The translations under genes were made by a program, and so were the position numbers. This document shows positions 48,878-62,060 of a stretch of DNA of 64,000 nt, in pieces (the first letter of the stretch is position 1; every line of letters begins with the position of its first letter). The notes beneath the pieces were generated by a model. That model was not told where the DNA came from and did not search any database. It saw only the letters and a program-made list of their open reading frames with translations. Source of the stretch: Sphagnum magellanicum (Eukaryota > Streptophyta > Sphagnopsida > Sphagnales > Sphagnaceae); NCBI GenBank assembly GCA_021904315.1, contig CM038912.1, positions 18,315,061-18,379,060 of the forward strand, in the 5' to 3' direction.

Positions 48878-50234
48878 CTGAAGAAAAAGCAAGGATCATT
48901 CAGCTGGTCATACTTACTTGCTAAGTAATAAACTACTTAACAAAGGCTGCAATTTTATTAGACACCAAAATGCAAATCAACAAAACACAAGTGAAACTTG
49001 CATCAAACACTTGTCAAACACATCATAGAGGTCTGAAGATTAAATGTGAACATTATTGATGATTGTGTGATAGTTCATACCTGGCAGTTTACAAAGTTTA
49101 GGGTAACGCCCAACCATGACATTAAAAGGTCTGGGGTTGCAGATTCAACCATTACAATGTTCAGTACACAGATTTTGGTCACTATTATGAAAGTATGATC
49201 ATCACCGGAAGATTATGCCATACAATGTGGTCAAGAAAATGGCACAATCTGCCGCCCCAGACCTTAATGTCTATTTTAAGTTGGTGATAATGTTCACCTC
49301 ATGCTTTATGCACAGGTGGGCAACATTCCATGTATGCTATGGATTTTTTGTCTGGCCTTTGAGATACTTGTCAGATTGTCTTTGAGCTAGCTCCATGCCA
49401 TGGGTCAACAATGCCAATTGGAGGATTGATTCCACCATCAGTTTAAAGAGTCCTGTTTGTATTTCCATTTCTGCATCACTGGTCCAAAGCTAACTCCAGA
49501 TCTGCCAATGTACAAAGTGTTTCTGACACTCGATAATCCAATGCAATGCAAAGCATAACTTGGCATATGAAGAAGCTATTACCCATTTGCCAATGCTCAA
49601 ACACTTTCTTCTTGCTGAGCAGGAACCACATAGGTACCTACAATTGAGACTTGTTTTTTCTTATATTATTTTTAAATACCAGTCATTGTATGGAGAATAA
49701 TGTATCCACTGAGAATATGTAGCCATGAATTGAAGGACGTTGCAAAATAAGGGTTGGAATCAGAAGTCTGAGAAGCAGCAAACACACACAAGGCATAGGA
49801 GGAGACAAACAAAGTTGTGGATTTTTTAAGCATCAGAGAAAGAAAAACAATGTACATCAGCAGCATGAGAAATTTAGGGCAATCATGGTTTTTTCCCACA
49901 TCTTGCATCATGGGTTGTGGATTTGAGGAGTTCCTTGAGATCAAAACCAGATCCTTTCTTCCAAGTGTAAAAGATTCTCAAAGTCATAGTTTCGCAAAAC
50001 TCTCAGCTTTGAGCCTAAACCTGATCTTTTGGCAGCCACAAAACCTTTGATCCAAAATTTGTAGATCTGAGGACAAGCTTACCATCACAAAGCTTGTCTT
50101 GTCGCTGCTTGAAATGAGGATACAATTCTATTGACTTTTTGTTAAATAGAAAAAGCTATGTCTGTCTCTGAGTGCTAACAAATACCAGGGCTGAGTCTCT
50201 CCCTTGGTTCCAGAAATGCAAGAGAGACTCCAAG
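48878..50234. other. Unannotated interval, less AT-rich
   Basis: Composition here is closer to genic than in the repeat deserts, but I cannot assemble a gene. Confidence 0.35.
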
Positions 50235-50345
50235 ATGCAGATTTTGTAGAATGGGTTGGCGTGAAAATTTGGGCAGATTATTCTGTACTCAAAATGCAGA
50301 TTTTGTAGAATGGATTGGGCTGGAAATTTTGGGGAGATTACTATA
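50235..50345. repeat. Tandem duplication, 59-bp period
   Basis: ATGCAGATTTTGTAGAATGG begins at 50235 and at 50294, followed in both by TTGG..(G/T)G.AAATTT and GGAGATTA or GCAGATTA. Confidence 0.85.
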
Positions 50346-53253
50346 TAGTCCTGTGAGATTTCTCCAGAAGTTTTATCTTCTCAGTAATTCATCTTTCTTT
50401 CCAAAACACTTTGTGTATTAAAAACTCTTAATATTTTCACAAGTGAAATCATCTGGATTCCAATCTTGTACGTGGCAAATTCCTTTGTGATTTGCAGTTT
50501 TGTAACCATTTTGGGTCGGTGTGATAGATTTTGTGGTTATTGGATCATCACTTCTGGGTCTCCATATCTACTTCCCTTGTTTATGCCCAGTTCTACCATG
50601 ATGATGAATTGCTGGAGGACAAGTTGTAAGGGTTGTAGAACCTGCCTGCCATTCACAAGTATTTTGTGATTTGAGCAGAAGATTTCTACCAGTATTGCAT
50701 TCACTGGAAAATGTGATGCCTTCAATTTTGGAAAACAGATTTGGGAGGGACAGGAAAGAGCATAAGTAATGGCTATGGATTTGATAGCATTATGTGTTGG
50801 AACTATGGAGGTGTGTGCATTGGTTCCACCCTCCAAGGCTTTGAAGTTCAAGTACTTCTGAGTTCCTTTTCCTCCTCGTCACTGCACTGAAAAAATAAAA
50901 TCCCAAAAAGAAATAACCAACTGGGAACAACAGCATTCATTCCACTATGAGCATTGAATGTATTTGGTGTTACTGAGATGCCGCATATGTGCTTCATTCT
51001 CAACATTTCAAAGGGGCACAAGAAGCAGCTGGCCTTGAAAATATGTACATTTGATGAACACTTTTCACAAAATCTCTCTGGTAACCACATTCAACAGACA
51101 AAATGATATAGAGAATGGATAACTTGTTCATTCTACAGTTGGATTTGGGTGTGTAGGTGGCACCACAAACTCTCAAAATATAGTGCGGAAAATGGACTGA
51201 CTTCACAAATTCTCGTGTAGCTTCTTGTTTCTTGGCAATCCAGAGTCCGGACCGCTGATCAAATGTACAATGTCCAAGGCACAAACACGGATGGCATGAG
51301 TGCAAGAAAGATATGAATGAAATGAGCTCTCCAAGTAGGAGTTTAGTACACCCTCAGCAATCCAGACTGATGAAGACTTTGTTCATAGGCAGGCAGGCAG
51401 CAGGATCATGCAAGAATTAACTAATTAATTAATATTTATTATTCATTATTATTGTAATTTTTTTCTATTTTTCTTTTTCTTTTTCCTTTTTCACATACAA
51501 GTTTTGATCTTGTGATTAGTTTGGCTTGGCCTTATTTTGGCATTCTTTTGATCGTGAAGATTACAAACTCTTATGTTACCATTGGGCAGGAACCATGCAG
51601 TCCAGCAGCAGGTGACTCCGACAAGCCCGGTCTGACCAAATGTCATTACGTGACATAATCAGCACATTTGTAGAGAGATTCTGCCATGTGATTAAGAACA
51701 TTGTAGACTATTTGGTAGACCCGGTGCACACTTAGGGTCAGATTCTGCTACGTTATTAAGAATTAAGAAAACTATTAGCTAGACCCCACCATGCTCTTAT
51801 GTACTCGGTTGTGCATGCATTTGAAAGAGCATGTAAGTTGTAACCTTGAAGAAGCTCTCTATGGTGAAGGGTGGCAATCTCTCTCTCCACAGTGACACAA
51901 TTCTGTATTGTAATTCTAGAGTCAATTCGACAAGCTCCAATTTTCAAAGAACTCCGTCCTGGTAGGTAAGTAGGTAGGATTTGTTCTGTAATTGAAGCAC
52001 GTTCTGTGGCTTCTTTGCCTTTGACCTCCTACAACTGCATCACACACAATACAATTAATTTTTAAAAACCAAATACCAAAGTTCTTTTGGTTTAGTGAGA
52101 TGTGCTCAGTAGCCAACTATGGCTAAATATTGTTATTAGCTATTGATCACCACTTTGGCAACATTGAAAAATCAGAAGAAACAAAAACATTGCAAAGGAG
52201 AGAAAGTAGGGTAGTGTGATTGAAATGTTTCCCTAAGTATTTCTCATGAATTTGAGTGGTTTACAGCAGCTTCCACCTTTTGACTAAAGGAAATGGGAAA
52301 TGGTGTTTTTGGGTAACAAATTGTAGTATGGCTATTTTTCAAAGAGGATGGAAAACATCACTTGTTCTTCTATCTAACATAACCAGAATTACCCTTCCCA
52401 ACGATGCGTGTTTGGGTGGAAACATGTCCAAAAAAAAAAAACAACAACAACAAAATTTCTGAACACAACATCATCCATCACCTTCTTTCCGTCCAATTGA
52501 TTACCAACGAGAAGTGAACCCAGCAGAACTTGTGAACTGATAATGTCACAAGCATCCAATAAGATTGCTCCGATGATGGAAAAATATCCCACCCAAAATC
52601 CGCATGTACCCAAAACTTGTTTGAGGTCACCTGTTGCACAAGACAAAAAGAAATGGGGTTTCTTCTGCCAGTGAGAGTAGGCCAAGTGGTGTACTGACTG
52701 ACGTGAAGTAAGAAAGATGGTTGGTTGTAAAATGCCTGCCAATGGGTTAATACAATCATTCCAAGCTCGGGATGAAAATGGATTGGCTTTCGGAAAGAAC
52801 ATTGATTGCAAAAAGACAAAAACAGGAATGAATGCATGGATGGATGGATGGATGAATGGATGGATGGATAAGTGGGGCCAGCGTTCACAAGAGCCATGGG
52901 TTTACTCCATAACAGAATATGGTTTTGCCTACTTTAGTAGGCTTTTGGCTCATGACAACATGTGAGGTAAACTAAACTACAAGGTGAGGTTCCGTCCATT
53001 TCAATGTAAAACACATGTGGTATATTAGAGTTATCCACGGAGCAAGCCAGCCAGCAAGCCAGCCATCGGTTAAAGTGAGGACCAGAACCCGCCATTGAAG
53101 TGAAGATGAGAGCCCTCAATTTGGTCAAAAAAAACTGAGGATGTGAGGACAAATTTGTTTTGGAAAAAAAAAAGTACATTGCAAGTCAAATTCCTTTGGT
53201 GGTATTGAGAGTTCCAGCTTGCAGTTTTAGGGTTTTTGTAAGGCAATTTTCAC
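50346..53253. other. Unannotated interval
   Basis: Several 60-140 codon ORFs occur (for example 50537-50851 and 52389-52811 on the minus strand), but none matches a family I know. An ATGG tract lies at about 52833-52870. Confidence 0.35.
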
Positions 53254-53684
53254 ACTAGGGACATCTTTTCATTAGGGGGCAATGTGTGACCACAATAGCA
53301 CCTTTTCATTACAATTTTTCACCTTACCGGGCTCACATTTGCATCACACAACTCTTGCATTCACGACCCAAAACGCAAAAGCAATGCAAGAGCGTGACAG
53401 CCGTGAGTCAACATGCAAATCACCATAATGTGACATTTGTCACATGTTTCAATTGGAACCCATGTGTAACTAAAAGGTAGTTAGAAAATAGTTTAAATAG
53501 CTAGACTATCAAGCTATTAACATTTAACAATTACAATTTCTTAGCCCATTTGCAGCTATGCAATGGAAAGCATCTCTTGCAACAAGGCCCCCCCCACATG
53601 TCAATGGCTTTTCATTAGGCTGTTGTGATCAACAATTATTGTGTGTAGTTGTTGTGATCATAGTGTTGCAATGGAAAGAGACCT
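53254..53684. mobile_element. Foldback MITE-like element
   Basis: The left end TAGGGACATCTTTTCATT...GACCACAA is roughly the inverse of the right end, which read inward is TAGGTCTCTTTCCATT...GATCACAA. A second, inner inverted repeat (CTGTTGTGATCAACAA against TTGTTGTGATCATAG) lies at about 53614-53665. Target duplication is unclear; TA is possible. Confidence 0.4.
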
Positions 53685-55106
53685 AGCTACTCATAAAAGT
53701 TTTCAAAATTATGTGCAATGAATCGTTTTTGAATGCCTTTTCATTATTTGGTAACGACTTTTACTAAAATTTAATCATTTTAAGAATACTAGCAATTGAG
53801 TATGAAACACAGCATTGAAGTTGGAATTAAGGTCTAGATTGAGGATCACTTCTTAAAAAATTCTATTGTAGTTTGCCACTATCAGGCACATATTACATTA
53901 ATGTCAAATTTTGATATATAACATATAAATTTTACATTGAAATGGATGAAATCGCACATATAATCTTAGAAATGTGTCATGAGCAGTGATTTTGTTATTG
54001 GCAGATATTTGCCAAATTTTGACCTGAAAAATATGATTTCAATTCATACAAAGGATTTTTCAATGGAAAAAATGGCCCAACTTTGTCAGATTTTGAGAAA
54101 TTTTTTTCCTAAATTGCCAAAATTTTATGATAACCTCCAATAGTGATGCCCAAATTTGCCTTTTTTTTTTTTCCCCCCCAGTGATTGCCACTTTGGCTAC
54201 ATCACAAAATTGAGAAAAGAAACACCAGTCATCCAACGCCTATTGCCACAAGGATTTTGTTGTACTGGTGGTACCATGGTAGTTGATTTTAAAGAATATA
54301 ATATCAAATCCAAGGACTAAATCAAGGTCCACCAGTTCCAATTTAACATTTGCAAAGGTTAAATGTAGTCTTTTCAATGTCTCACTCAAGTGTTGTGGGG
54401 TTGGTCAAGTGGCCATCATCCATGAGTATATTTAGCAAAATTGATATTCAAAATATGAAAGTAGAGAATCTTAACCACCTTTTCATATTGGAGGAAATTT
54501 TTTGCAATGTTTGGTGATTTTAAAATAAGAATTTCTCTTTTTTTGGTGAATTTTTCTCATAAAAACAGGGAATTTTTGTGACATAATATTTTTTTCCCAA
54601 AAATACTTTTCACAAACTGGTGAAAATTCACCACACCAAAAAACAATGGGTTTGTGGCACAATGGTCTTGCCATTTACATTAAAAAGTATTTTAATGCAC
54701 AAGAAGAATTATGGAAACTCAAATATTTCACCATGCAAAAATATAAGCTTCAAAATCTCCTCTAAAAGAAACCAAAATCCTTCCAGATATTATAACTCTA
54801 TAATTACTAATCTCAAGTTTCAACACAAGCCAAAATATCATCTTTCAAAAATCCTGATATAAAAAATAGTCCTATTACCTAGGGGCCAACATCCCTTTAG
54901 CTACTATAATAAATCTAAACACAATATTCTTGCCTTGGTAGGCAAGACCAAAAAAATCACCACTTCTCATACACTAACATGCCAAGATTAGCCTACTTAC
55001 AAACAAGGATGAAATTTAGATTCCATGATATCTTTTTCCTATTCTTCATTACCAGATTATTGAAAGCTTTCTTTGTTTACAATAGAACTTAGCTTCACCC
55101 ACCACC
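53685..55106. other. Unannotated interval with dispersed repeats
   Basis: I see no gene. 54326-54390 resembles 42184-42250, and 54181-54214 is a third copy of the CACTTTGGCTACAT-type phrase. Confidence 0.4.
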
Positions 55107-55298
55107 CACCATGACTTCATCCAAGTTCACCACTTTCCTTCATAATAATGGCTTCCAGCATGGGCAACCATGTCTATCTCTCATAATTTCCTTGTTTTTC
55201 ATCCACCATGACTTCATCCAAGTTCATCACTTTCCTTGATAATAATGGCTTCCAGCACGGACAAGCATGTCTTATCTCTCATAATTTCCTTGTTTTCA
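55107..55298. repeat. Tandem duplication, 96-bp period
   Basis: CCACCATGACTTCATCCAAG begins at 55107 and again at 55203; the two copies stay similar through TTTCCTTGTTTTTCATCC. Confidence 0.9.
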
Positions 55299-55924
55299 TC
55301 CATGATTGTCCTCATCCCTTGTTGCAAGCATTTGAAATTTGATCGCTCATCTCTTTACTTCCAGGGTGTTTTTCTTTCTTCTTCTTTTTCAATTTTTGGG
55401 CAAATTTTTCTTTTCCCCAAACAAGTAGCAGAAATAGTCAAATTTTCACTATAATTTTATTTTAATTTTAAATTCCAAAACTTTCTGAAGCTTTTCTGAA
55501 ATTGTTGGTGCCAAAAAAAAAAAAAAGCAAAAAAATTTATGGAAAAACAAAAATCCCCGGATACTTCATGCTTAACACAAGATTGTTTCTTCAGATATAG
55601 AGAGACCATACTCTAACAACCATGAGAATAGGAGATGAGCATCCATCCGACGGACAAGGAGTGCCAAGTGCTGTACACGATGTATAGTGTAAATATTATT
55701 GGTAAATATGCATGGTGGTGCACAATGCACACACCTTGACAAGAGATAAGAGTCTCATAGAGCTATGTAGTAGTATGTAGGGGAGCAAAGAAGCCCAAAT
55801 ATTTGGGCTGGAAATCATGTGATATTCTTGGACTCTAATCCAACATTCCATGTCAATGGACCTATTACGCACATGCTCGTGCCATGCCCCAATTAGGGCT
55901 TGTTACATTACACAAATGCAAACC

Positions 55925-56062
55925 CAACAAATAACCCAAAAACAACTAGCCCATCATCTCAAATAAGCCAAAAACAACCAACCCATGGATGGTCTCAAAT
56001 AAGCCAAAAACAACCAACCCATGGTCTCCAATAAGCCAAAAACAACTAACCCATCCTCTCAT
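55925..56062. repeat. Four-copy tandem repeat, about 34-37 bp
   Basis: AATAAGCCAAAAACAACCAA plus CCCATGG or CCCATC is repeated four times with small changes. Confidence 0.85.
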
Positions 56063-56100
56063 TGCCTCCTAATCAATATGAGTTTATTCCACTCACTATG

Positions 56101-56593
56101 GTAGACACCAGTGTTTGGCTGGGTATTGAGTTTTGATCTGGTTATCAAGTTGGTTTGTAACCTACCAATCGGTTCTTGATCTTTTGGATTAACCGGTGAA
56201 ATTGATAATCGCCTGGTATTGAATTTTCAAAAATCTAAAAACCTACCCGGATGACCTGATTGTCATCCATGTAAGTTATCAATCTTTAAACAATAATATA
56301 TTTATTTATTTATTTATTTATAAATTAAAAAAATTTAAATTTTTTTTATAAAAGCTTTTAACCCATTAATAATCGATAGAAGAATATGTAGGTATCAATT
56401 GGCCATTTGATGACCTACCCTTCAGCATAATCAATGATTATTACCCAAATTTTGGATAACCTACCCACGAACCAATTTTTGTATATATTTGATATTGACA
56501 ACCTATGTGATCTTTTTAAGAAATTCAATAAAAACCTACTTGACAGAAAAAAAAAAATTTAAAGAGAAATAACCGGCCAACACTGGTAGATAC
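56101..56593. mobile_element. hAT-type MITE, 477 bp, with 8-bp target duplication
   Basis: The element spans 56109-56585. Its ends are CAGTGTTTGGCTGGGTATT and, read inward from the right, CAGTGTTGGCCGGTTATTT. It is flanked by GTAGACAC (56101-56108) and GTAGATAC (56586-56593), an 8-bp duplication with one change, typical of hAT insertions. There is no transposase ORF. Related ends are seen at 6363 and near 47650. Confidence 0.85.
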
Positions 56594-59430
56594 CCATGAG
56601 GATGGTTGTGTTTAGAGCTTTTTGTATGTAGCATACCTAATCAATTGGGTTCATATAAATATGGTGTCTAAGGTGATGCTCTAATAAGTCAAACATTAGG
56701 ACATTGTGTTATTAAATTAGGAAGCTTAAGTAAGTGTACATTAAATCCCACTAAATTTACATTAAAATCTCAAAAGATCTTGAGGAGATCCTGTCTACAG
56801 CTCTTTTAATTATTTAAATCCTGGGCTCATAAATTTTGGTTCCATAATTATCCATATTGTGTGTGTTGTAAGTCAAAGAGATTAGAATTTAGGCCTTTGT
56901 TATTTATTAATTACACAGATAAGGGGGTGGGTTCCATGGAATGGATAACCCAGAATCCAGATCTTGACCAGATCCCCAATCTGGTTGTCCTCTGGAGATT
57001 GGGTTTGTGACCCAGGGTCAATGGATTTGTCCAATAGGTAGTTGGAACTTTACCCACCCACCAATTGGCTTCATCCCTTTAGGATATCAAGTTTGAAGTT
57101 TAAACCCTCACTTCAAGTGCCTTGTGAATATTGCAAACATAAAGAGAGAGTATGCAAGTAACTCTAAGGGGGGGAGAGAATAGGGTTTGAAAATTTGGCA
57201 TAAGTAAAACCAGCCTTGATCCATCAAGGAGTCCACTACTTAGATATCAAAATGTTGAGTTGCCGAATTTTTTTGAAGCTTGGGAACAAAAACAAATAAA
57301 AACTTGCCACCAATATAAAAAAAAAAGGGCTCTCCAACGCAATGGAGATAGGGAGTTTACATTGGTGGATGAATGGAATTGCACCAATTTGAACAATGGA
57401 ATAGTGGGAATGGCATGAAGAGTTTGTGGAAATTATAAATGTTTTGAAGCTCCCCCATTCCCAGGTTTTACAACTAAAAATAGGTTAGAGTAGACCTCAC
57501 ATTATTCTAAATCACAATGGATTTTTATCAAACTTTGGAGTTCATAAAAATGGGTTCAAAATATGGCTACTTTGGAAATAAAATGTCGTGGCATCAAAAC
57601 ATGTGGGAACTACAACTCCATGATAGTTGATGCAAAACTATTTTGCAAAGTTTTTTTTCTCTAAAAATTATTTGAGTGAGTATCAAGTATTGAATTATAT
57701 CAACTTTCTCCAACACATGATGTAGCAGGCCAAACATGATCAATTCAACACATTGTTTTGAACAGTGTGAGATCCTGAAGACATGCTTTAGTTCTAAGAA
57801 TCAATGAGAGTCAAGACTTTACAAACAAGTTATACTACCCACATAATTAAAGACTTTCTCCCATTTTGCATCATGTGACTTCATTATTTTAGGACTAGGT
57901 GAATTGCACAACTTCCAAACAATTGATTTCTTTTTCAACTAATTTTGCTATTTTTTGAAAAATATTTTTTAAGAAACCCTGCTTCCAATATATGCCTTAT
58001 ATGAAATCCAAGATTAAGAAGGAAAAAAAAAGAGAGAGAGAATATTGGGTTTTTCAAATGGCAATTTTTTTTTTCCAAAATGGTGATTTTTTTGTAGAAA
58101 GGCCCACCCAATACCTAGGTCAAACCAAACCAAACTAACTATAGTGATTGTGCATGTCACAACTGGTTCATTCATGATCACTTCTCCTTTCAATGATTCT
58201 TCCCAACAGGCTCTTTTGGGGGGGGGGAGGGGGGAGAAGATCCAAAGTGGAAATTGCCAATAAAAGTGGGAAACTTCTAGAACAACACCGTCACAAACCT
58301 TTTTTATCTTGCCATTTTTTGGGATTTTTTTAATTTTTTAAAATTTCCATTCCCTAAGACCCCAAGCCAAACGACCCACCTTGTTTCGATGGCTTTTTCC
58401 AAATACAAAATAATTGTGAAAAACCAAATAGGTAATGAGGGACCAAGGGTCCAAGGATGGCCATGGATTTTAGGGTCTAATCTAGCTAGATCATTGTGAT
58501 ACCATGTCTGCATGTCAAGGTAATTATTTATCGCGGTAGGTCCCCCCCCTCCCCACATAAGTAAAGGAGAAATTTTACTAGAAAACACCCATAACACCCC
58601 CAACCCCCTTCCAGGATGACTAGAAAAAGGGTAGGGCACAAGCATTTTTCAGTTGGATAATAGATATAAATATCAAGCAAAAGATTAATATTTTGCCACT
58701 TCAAATTGAATCATTAACATCTCTCATACTATTCTTTGAAGCTTATATGTCCTCCCCGACACAACACGCACCCCACCCCTTCCACCCGCCCCCATGCTTG
58801 AATAGGCTAAAGCTTGTGTCAGATTTGTATTTTTAATTTGTTCCCAATGTGTTCCTATCAAATTCCCAATCTGTTCCCATCAGGTTTTCACAATGTTCCC
58901 CAAGTTCTCAATGTGTTCCCCAATATATTCCTAATAGCACCTTGTTTTTTATCCTTTCTTGGTCAGCCATGGTTCAACTTCATGTATATAAGTTGTAAGG
59001 TTGGGGGGGGGACAAATGGAACATGACAAAGCATGCTTTTATTTTGGGGAAGGAAGCAATTTAGGTTTCTACTTTGGGGAGTGCCCCATGTTCCAAAATT
59101 GTTTGTGATCAGCCATTCAAAAGGCTCTTTTTAAGGAAATTTACGATAGTCAATTTAAATTTTGAAAAAAAAAATTAAGAACCAAACCCAAAACTCACTT
59201 AAAAATATTCTTGAACTTTTAGTTTGGTTTGCTAAAATTGTTTAAAAGTCTATGCATGGTGTGGGTGGTAGCATGTTGTTCTTGTGCAGAAGGTTTATTT
59301 GGAGCTTTACAATGGCTAAAGACAAAATTTGTGTTTATTGAAAGCATGGATGGAATTAATGAAGATAGGGTCCTTAATGTGAAGACAACCTTTTCTTGTA
59401 ACTTGTCAAATGTTGATAGTGTAGCCCAAC
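56594..59430. other. Unannotated interval
   Basis: I see no supported gene. A G-run lies near 58217-58235 and another near 59003. The ORF at 59229-59444 partly overlaps the next solo LTR. CCAAC at 59426-59430 is that LTR's left target duplication. Confidence 0.4.
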
Positions 59431-60327
59431 TATCACAACCCTAGCCTTGGGCTCACGACCAAGGCAAGGGCTTGCAAGAATGTGAGACAAGAAGGAGGCC
59501 CAGGAAGCACATTTTATACTCTCGAAAGTGCAGGAGAGTGTGAGAGAATGAGTCCTCACACTCCCAAGTGAACTCCCACTTGGGCATTTAGAGTCCCGAT
59601 GGACTCCCGAATCTTCAAGGAGTGATTGCAAGAGTCAAAACCCATTAGATTGAAGAGTTTTTTATTTCATTGGAAAGCTATTGAAACAGAAATGTCTAAA
59701 ATGAACTTGCATGACTCATTTGGACATATGAAACACAAGTTATGGCCAAAAGAAAAGCCAGGAGTCAAATTGACAATTTGACTCCCAACCACTAAAAGTC
59801 GGGAATTGATCCGATTTCCTTGCGCAGGTGGTATTCGACATACAATTGGAAAGCTTTCGACGAGGGCTACAACTTTGCTTCAGACCTCATCTCAATCAAA
59901 GGTCTCCACACAAAGTTATGGGCCCCAAAGTCGCGAAAATCCCAATTTTGGGAATTTCGAGACGAGACAAAATGCCATTTGGATGTGGGCCTCGTAGATA
60001 AACACATAATATACTATAAGGGGGAAGGTGGTGGCTTCCCCCAAGTCTGGGCTGTGGTGAGTCTTGTGAGTCTGAGTTTGCCCGTGGCTCGTCCTAACAC
60101 CAAGAGTGCTCCAACTATGCATTAACCAACTTGTTGTTTGGTTTTGTGTATGTTCGTGTGAATGATTAATTACTTGTCATTCTTCCTAGTCCCATCCTGG
60201 AAGTCCAGCACGCTCCTTTACCCCCAAAGTGCTATGAACCATGGAACGTGCCCCAACTCCTTGCTCTTTCGTTATTTTTCACTTCAAACTCACCTTTGAG
60301 TCTATCAAGGAGCTTGGGGGCGTGTCA
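59431..60327 (+). mobile_element. Solo LTR, subfamily A (copy 2)
   Basis: An 897-bp unit matches 23669-24568 over its whole length. It starts TATCACAACC (TG changed to TA) and ends GGGCGTGTCA. It is flanked by an exact 5-bp target duplication, CCAAC, at 59426-59430 and 60328-60332. No internal sequence follows. Confidence 0.92.
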
Positions 60328-60499
60328 CCAACAATGTGAAAATGACTTATCACAAATTGATGATGTGCATCTTCAACTTATAAATTTTCAAGTTATACAA
60401 TGGAGAACCCACACAACAAGACTTTTCTTTGCTTTAAATGACAATTTACATTTTGACCTTATCAAGCCTCAAATGCAACAATGTGTCACTCACATAACA

Positions 60500-62060
60500 T
60501 TCTAAAATAAAGCTCCATACTTAGAAAGGGACTCATCAAATACAACATATGATATTCCATCTAGAAGTGGCAGTACTCTTAAGAATACATATGTTGATAA
60601 TGTTCATTCTCATTTACTTATTAAAAAGAAAGGATCTACTAAGTGAGAAAATAATTGCTAAGCTTTCTAAAATAGATCATAGTTGACAAGAGAAGAAAAA
60701 AGTTGGGTTGATTAATTCTACAATCAATGCATTTTTTGGTGATGAAGAATAACAAAAATCTTTTGAGGAACATTGTGTTTTATATTTGCAAAAGTTATAG
60801 GCCTTTTTCAACACGTGAAAATATATGGCTATGAAAGTTAATATTGTGTCAATGCCCCCATATTGTGCTTCCTTCTTTTTTTCTTTAATGGAATAAGTGT
60901 TTCCTAGGATGGTCATAAAGACCATGGAATGTGCTACCAAATTTGGAATCTACAACTACTATTGCTATTAATTTTGATCTTTGGATGTCCAAAGGTGGTG
61001 TGGACACATTTGTCTTGGTCATTAATTATTTGAATGAGGCTTGGACCCCTAGGCATGTTATTGTTGGGTTGTTTGAAGTGCATGAAATAACTAGAAATGC
61101 CATGGTTTTACAACTCTAATCTATGTTAAAAAAAATTGGATTAATTCACCTTGTGATTGCTTTTGTGAAAGAAGAAATAACAACTTGGGAACCGTGGCTA
61201 CAACATTGTAGTCAATAATTGATTGTGAACTTTTGAAGTTTTTACGAATTTATAAAGGTATTTCCTTTGGGCATGTGATGTTTAAACCATGTCAATATGC
61301 AATGAATGATAATAAGGTTTATATGGGTTTCATTCCAATGATTGAAAAATGTTCAAATTGATTTATAGAAAACAATTATTGAGACAAAAAGAAAATTAGG
61401 AAAGGGAGGTAGGAATGGGAAAGGTATGCATTAAATGAGCTGCAACATTGGATTTTTTGATAAAATTCGCCAAAACAAGGTTTACCAATAAAATTATAAT
61501 GTTTGAGGAGACTTTGGAATTCAAGCAAACCATATTGTTATATTATGGGAGGCAAAAGTCACTAGCATTGCAACAAATAGTCTTTAAAGCCTAGTGGTAG
61601 GCCATTGCAAAAATTGTCACTCAATGCTTAAATCATGTGGTGATGGCATGTGTGATGAAGTAATTTAGAAGTCATTGGTTACTATTAGACGCCTTGGCAA
61701 TTATAATTAACTAATTGTGATTATATTATCTAAACTAGATTCCCTTGTTAATGAGAATCAAACAATTGACCAATTTAATGTTAAGCTCCACTTATTGAGT
61801 AAAAACATGTGGCAAAGGATGTGAAGGTAATTAAATCCTCTTTAAAAACATTTGATTCTCATCAAGTTCACAATATGTTGGCATTGATGTTGGATCCATG
61901 TTTCAAATCTTGTGAGTGGAGAATCTTAATTAAATTATCACAATGCTAAAAAATTGATCAAATGATATGCTTTTAAATTGCACAAAAATTACAAACTTCA
62001 AGGATTGTATTAAAGTTTTTTTTTAATCAAAGAAAATTATGAGTTGATTGAAGAATATGA
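60500..62060 (+). pseudogene. Decayed hAT-superfamily transposase
   Basis: The clearest part (60931-61119) reads NFDLWMSKGGVDTFVLVINYL then ViVGLFEVHE-like sequence, the catalytic-core pattern of plant hAT transposases (first Asp in the FDLWMS context, later GLFE). Upstream (ENIWL at about 60820, PNLES at 60934) and downstream pieces (FVKEE at about 61165, SIIDCELLKFL at 61213, YGRQKSLALQQ at 61538, MLALMLDPCFKS at 61875) follow in order across stops. The C-terminal dimerisation domain is not seen. Element ends were not found. Confidence 0.85.

Noticed and set aside
50537..50851. 104-codon minus ORF
   Set aside because: No domain or reliable splice partners were visible; kept only as part of a possibly genic interval.
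52389..52897. Two overlapping 140-codon minus ORFs, one with hydrophobic segments
   Set aside because: Neither frame shows a known domain or convincing partner exons; the ATGG microsatellite extends one of them.
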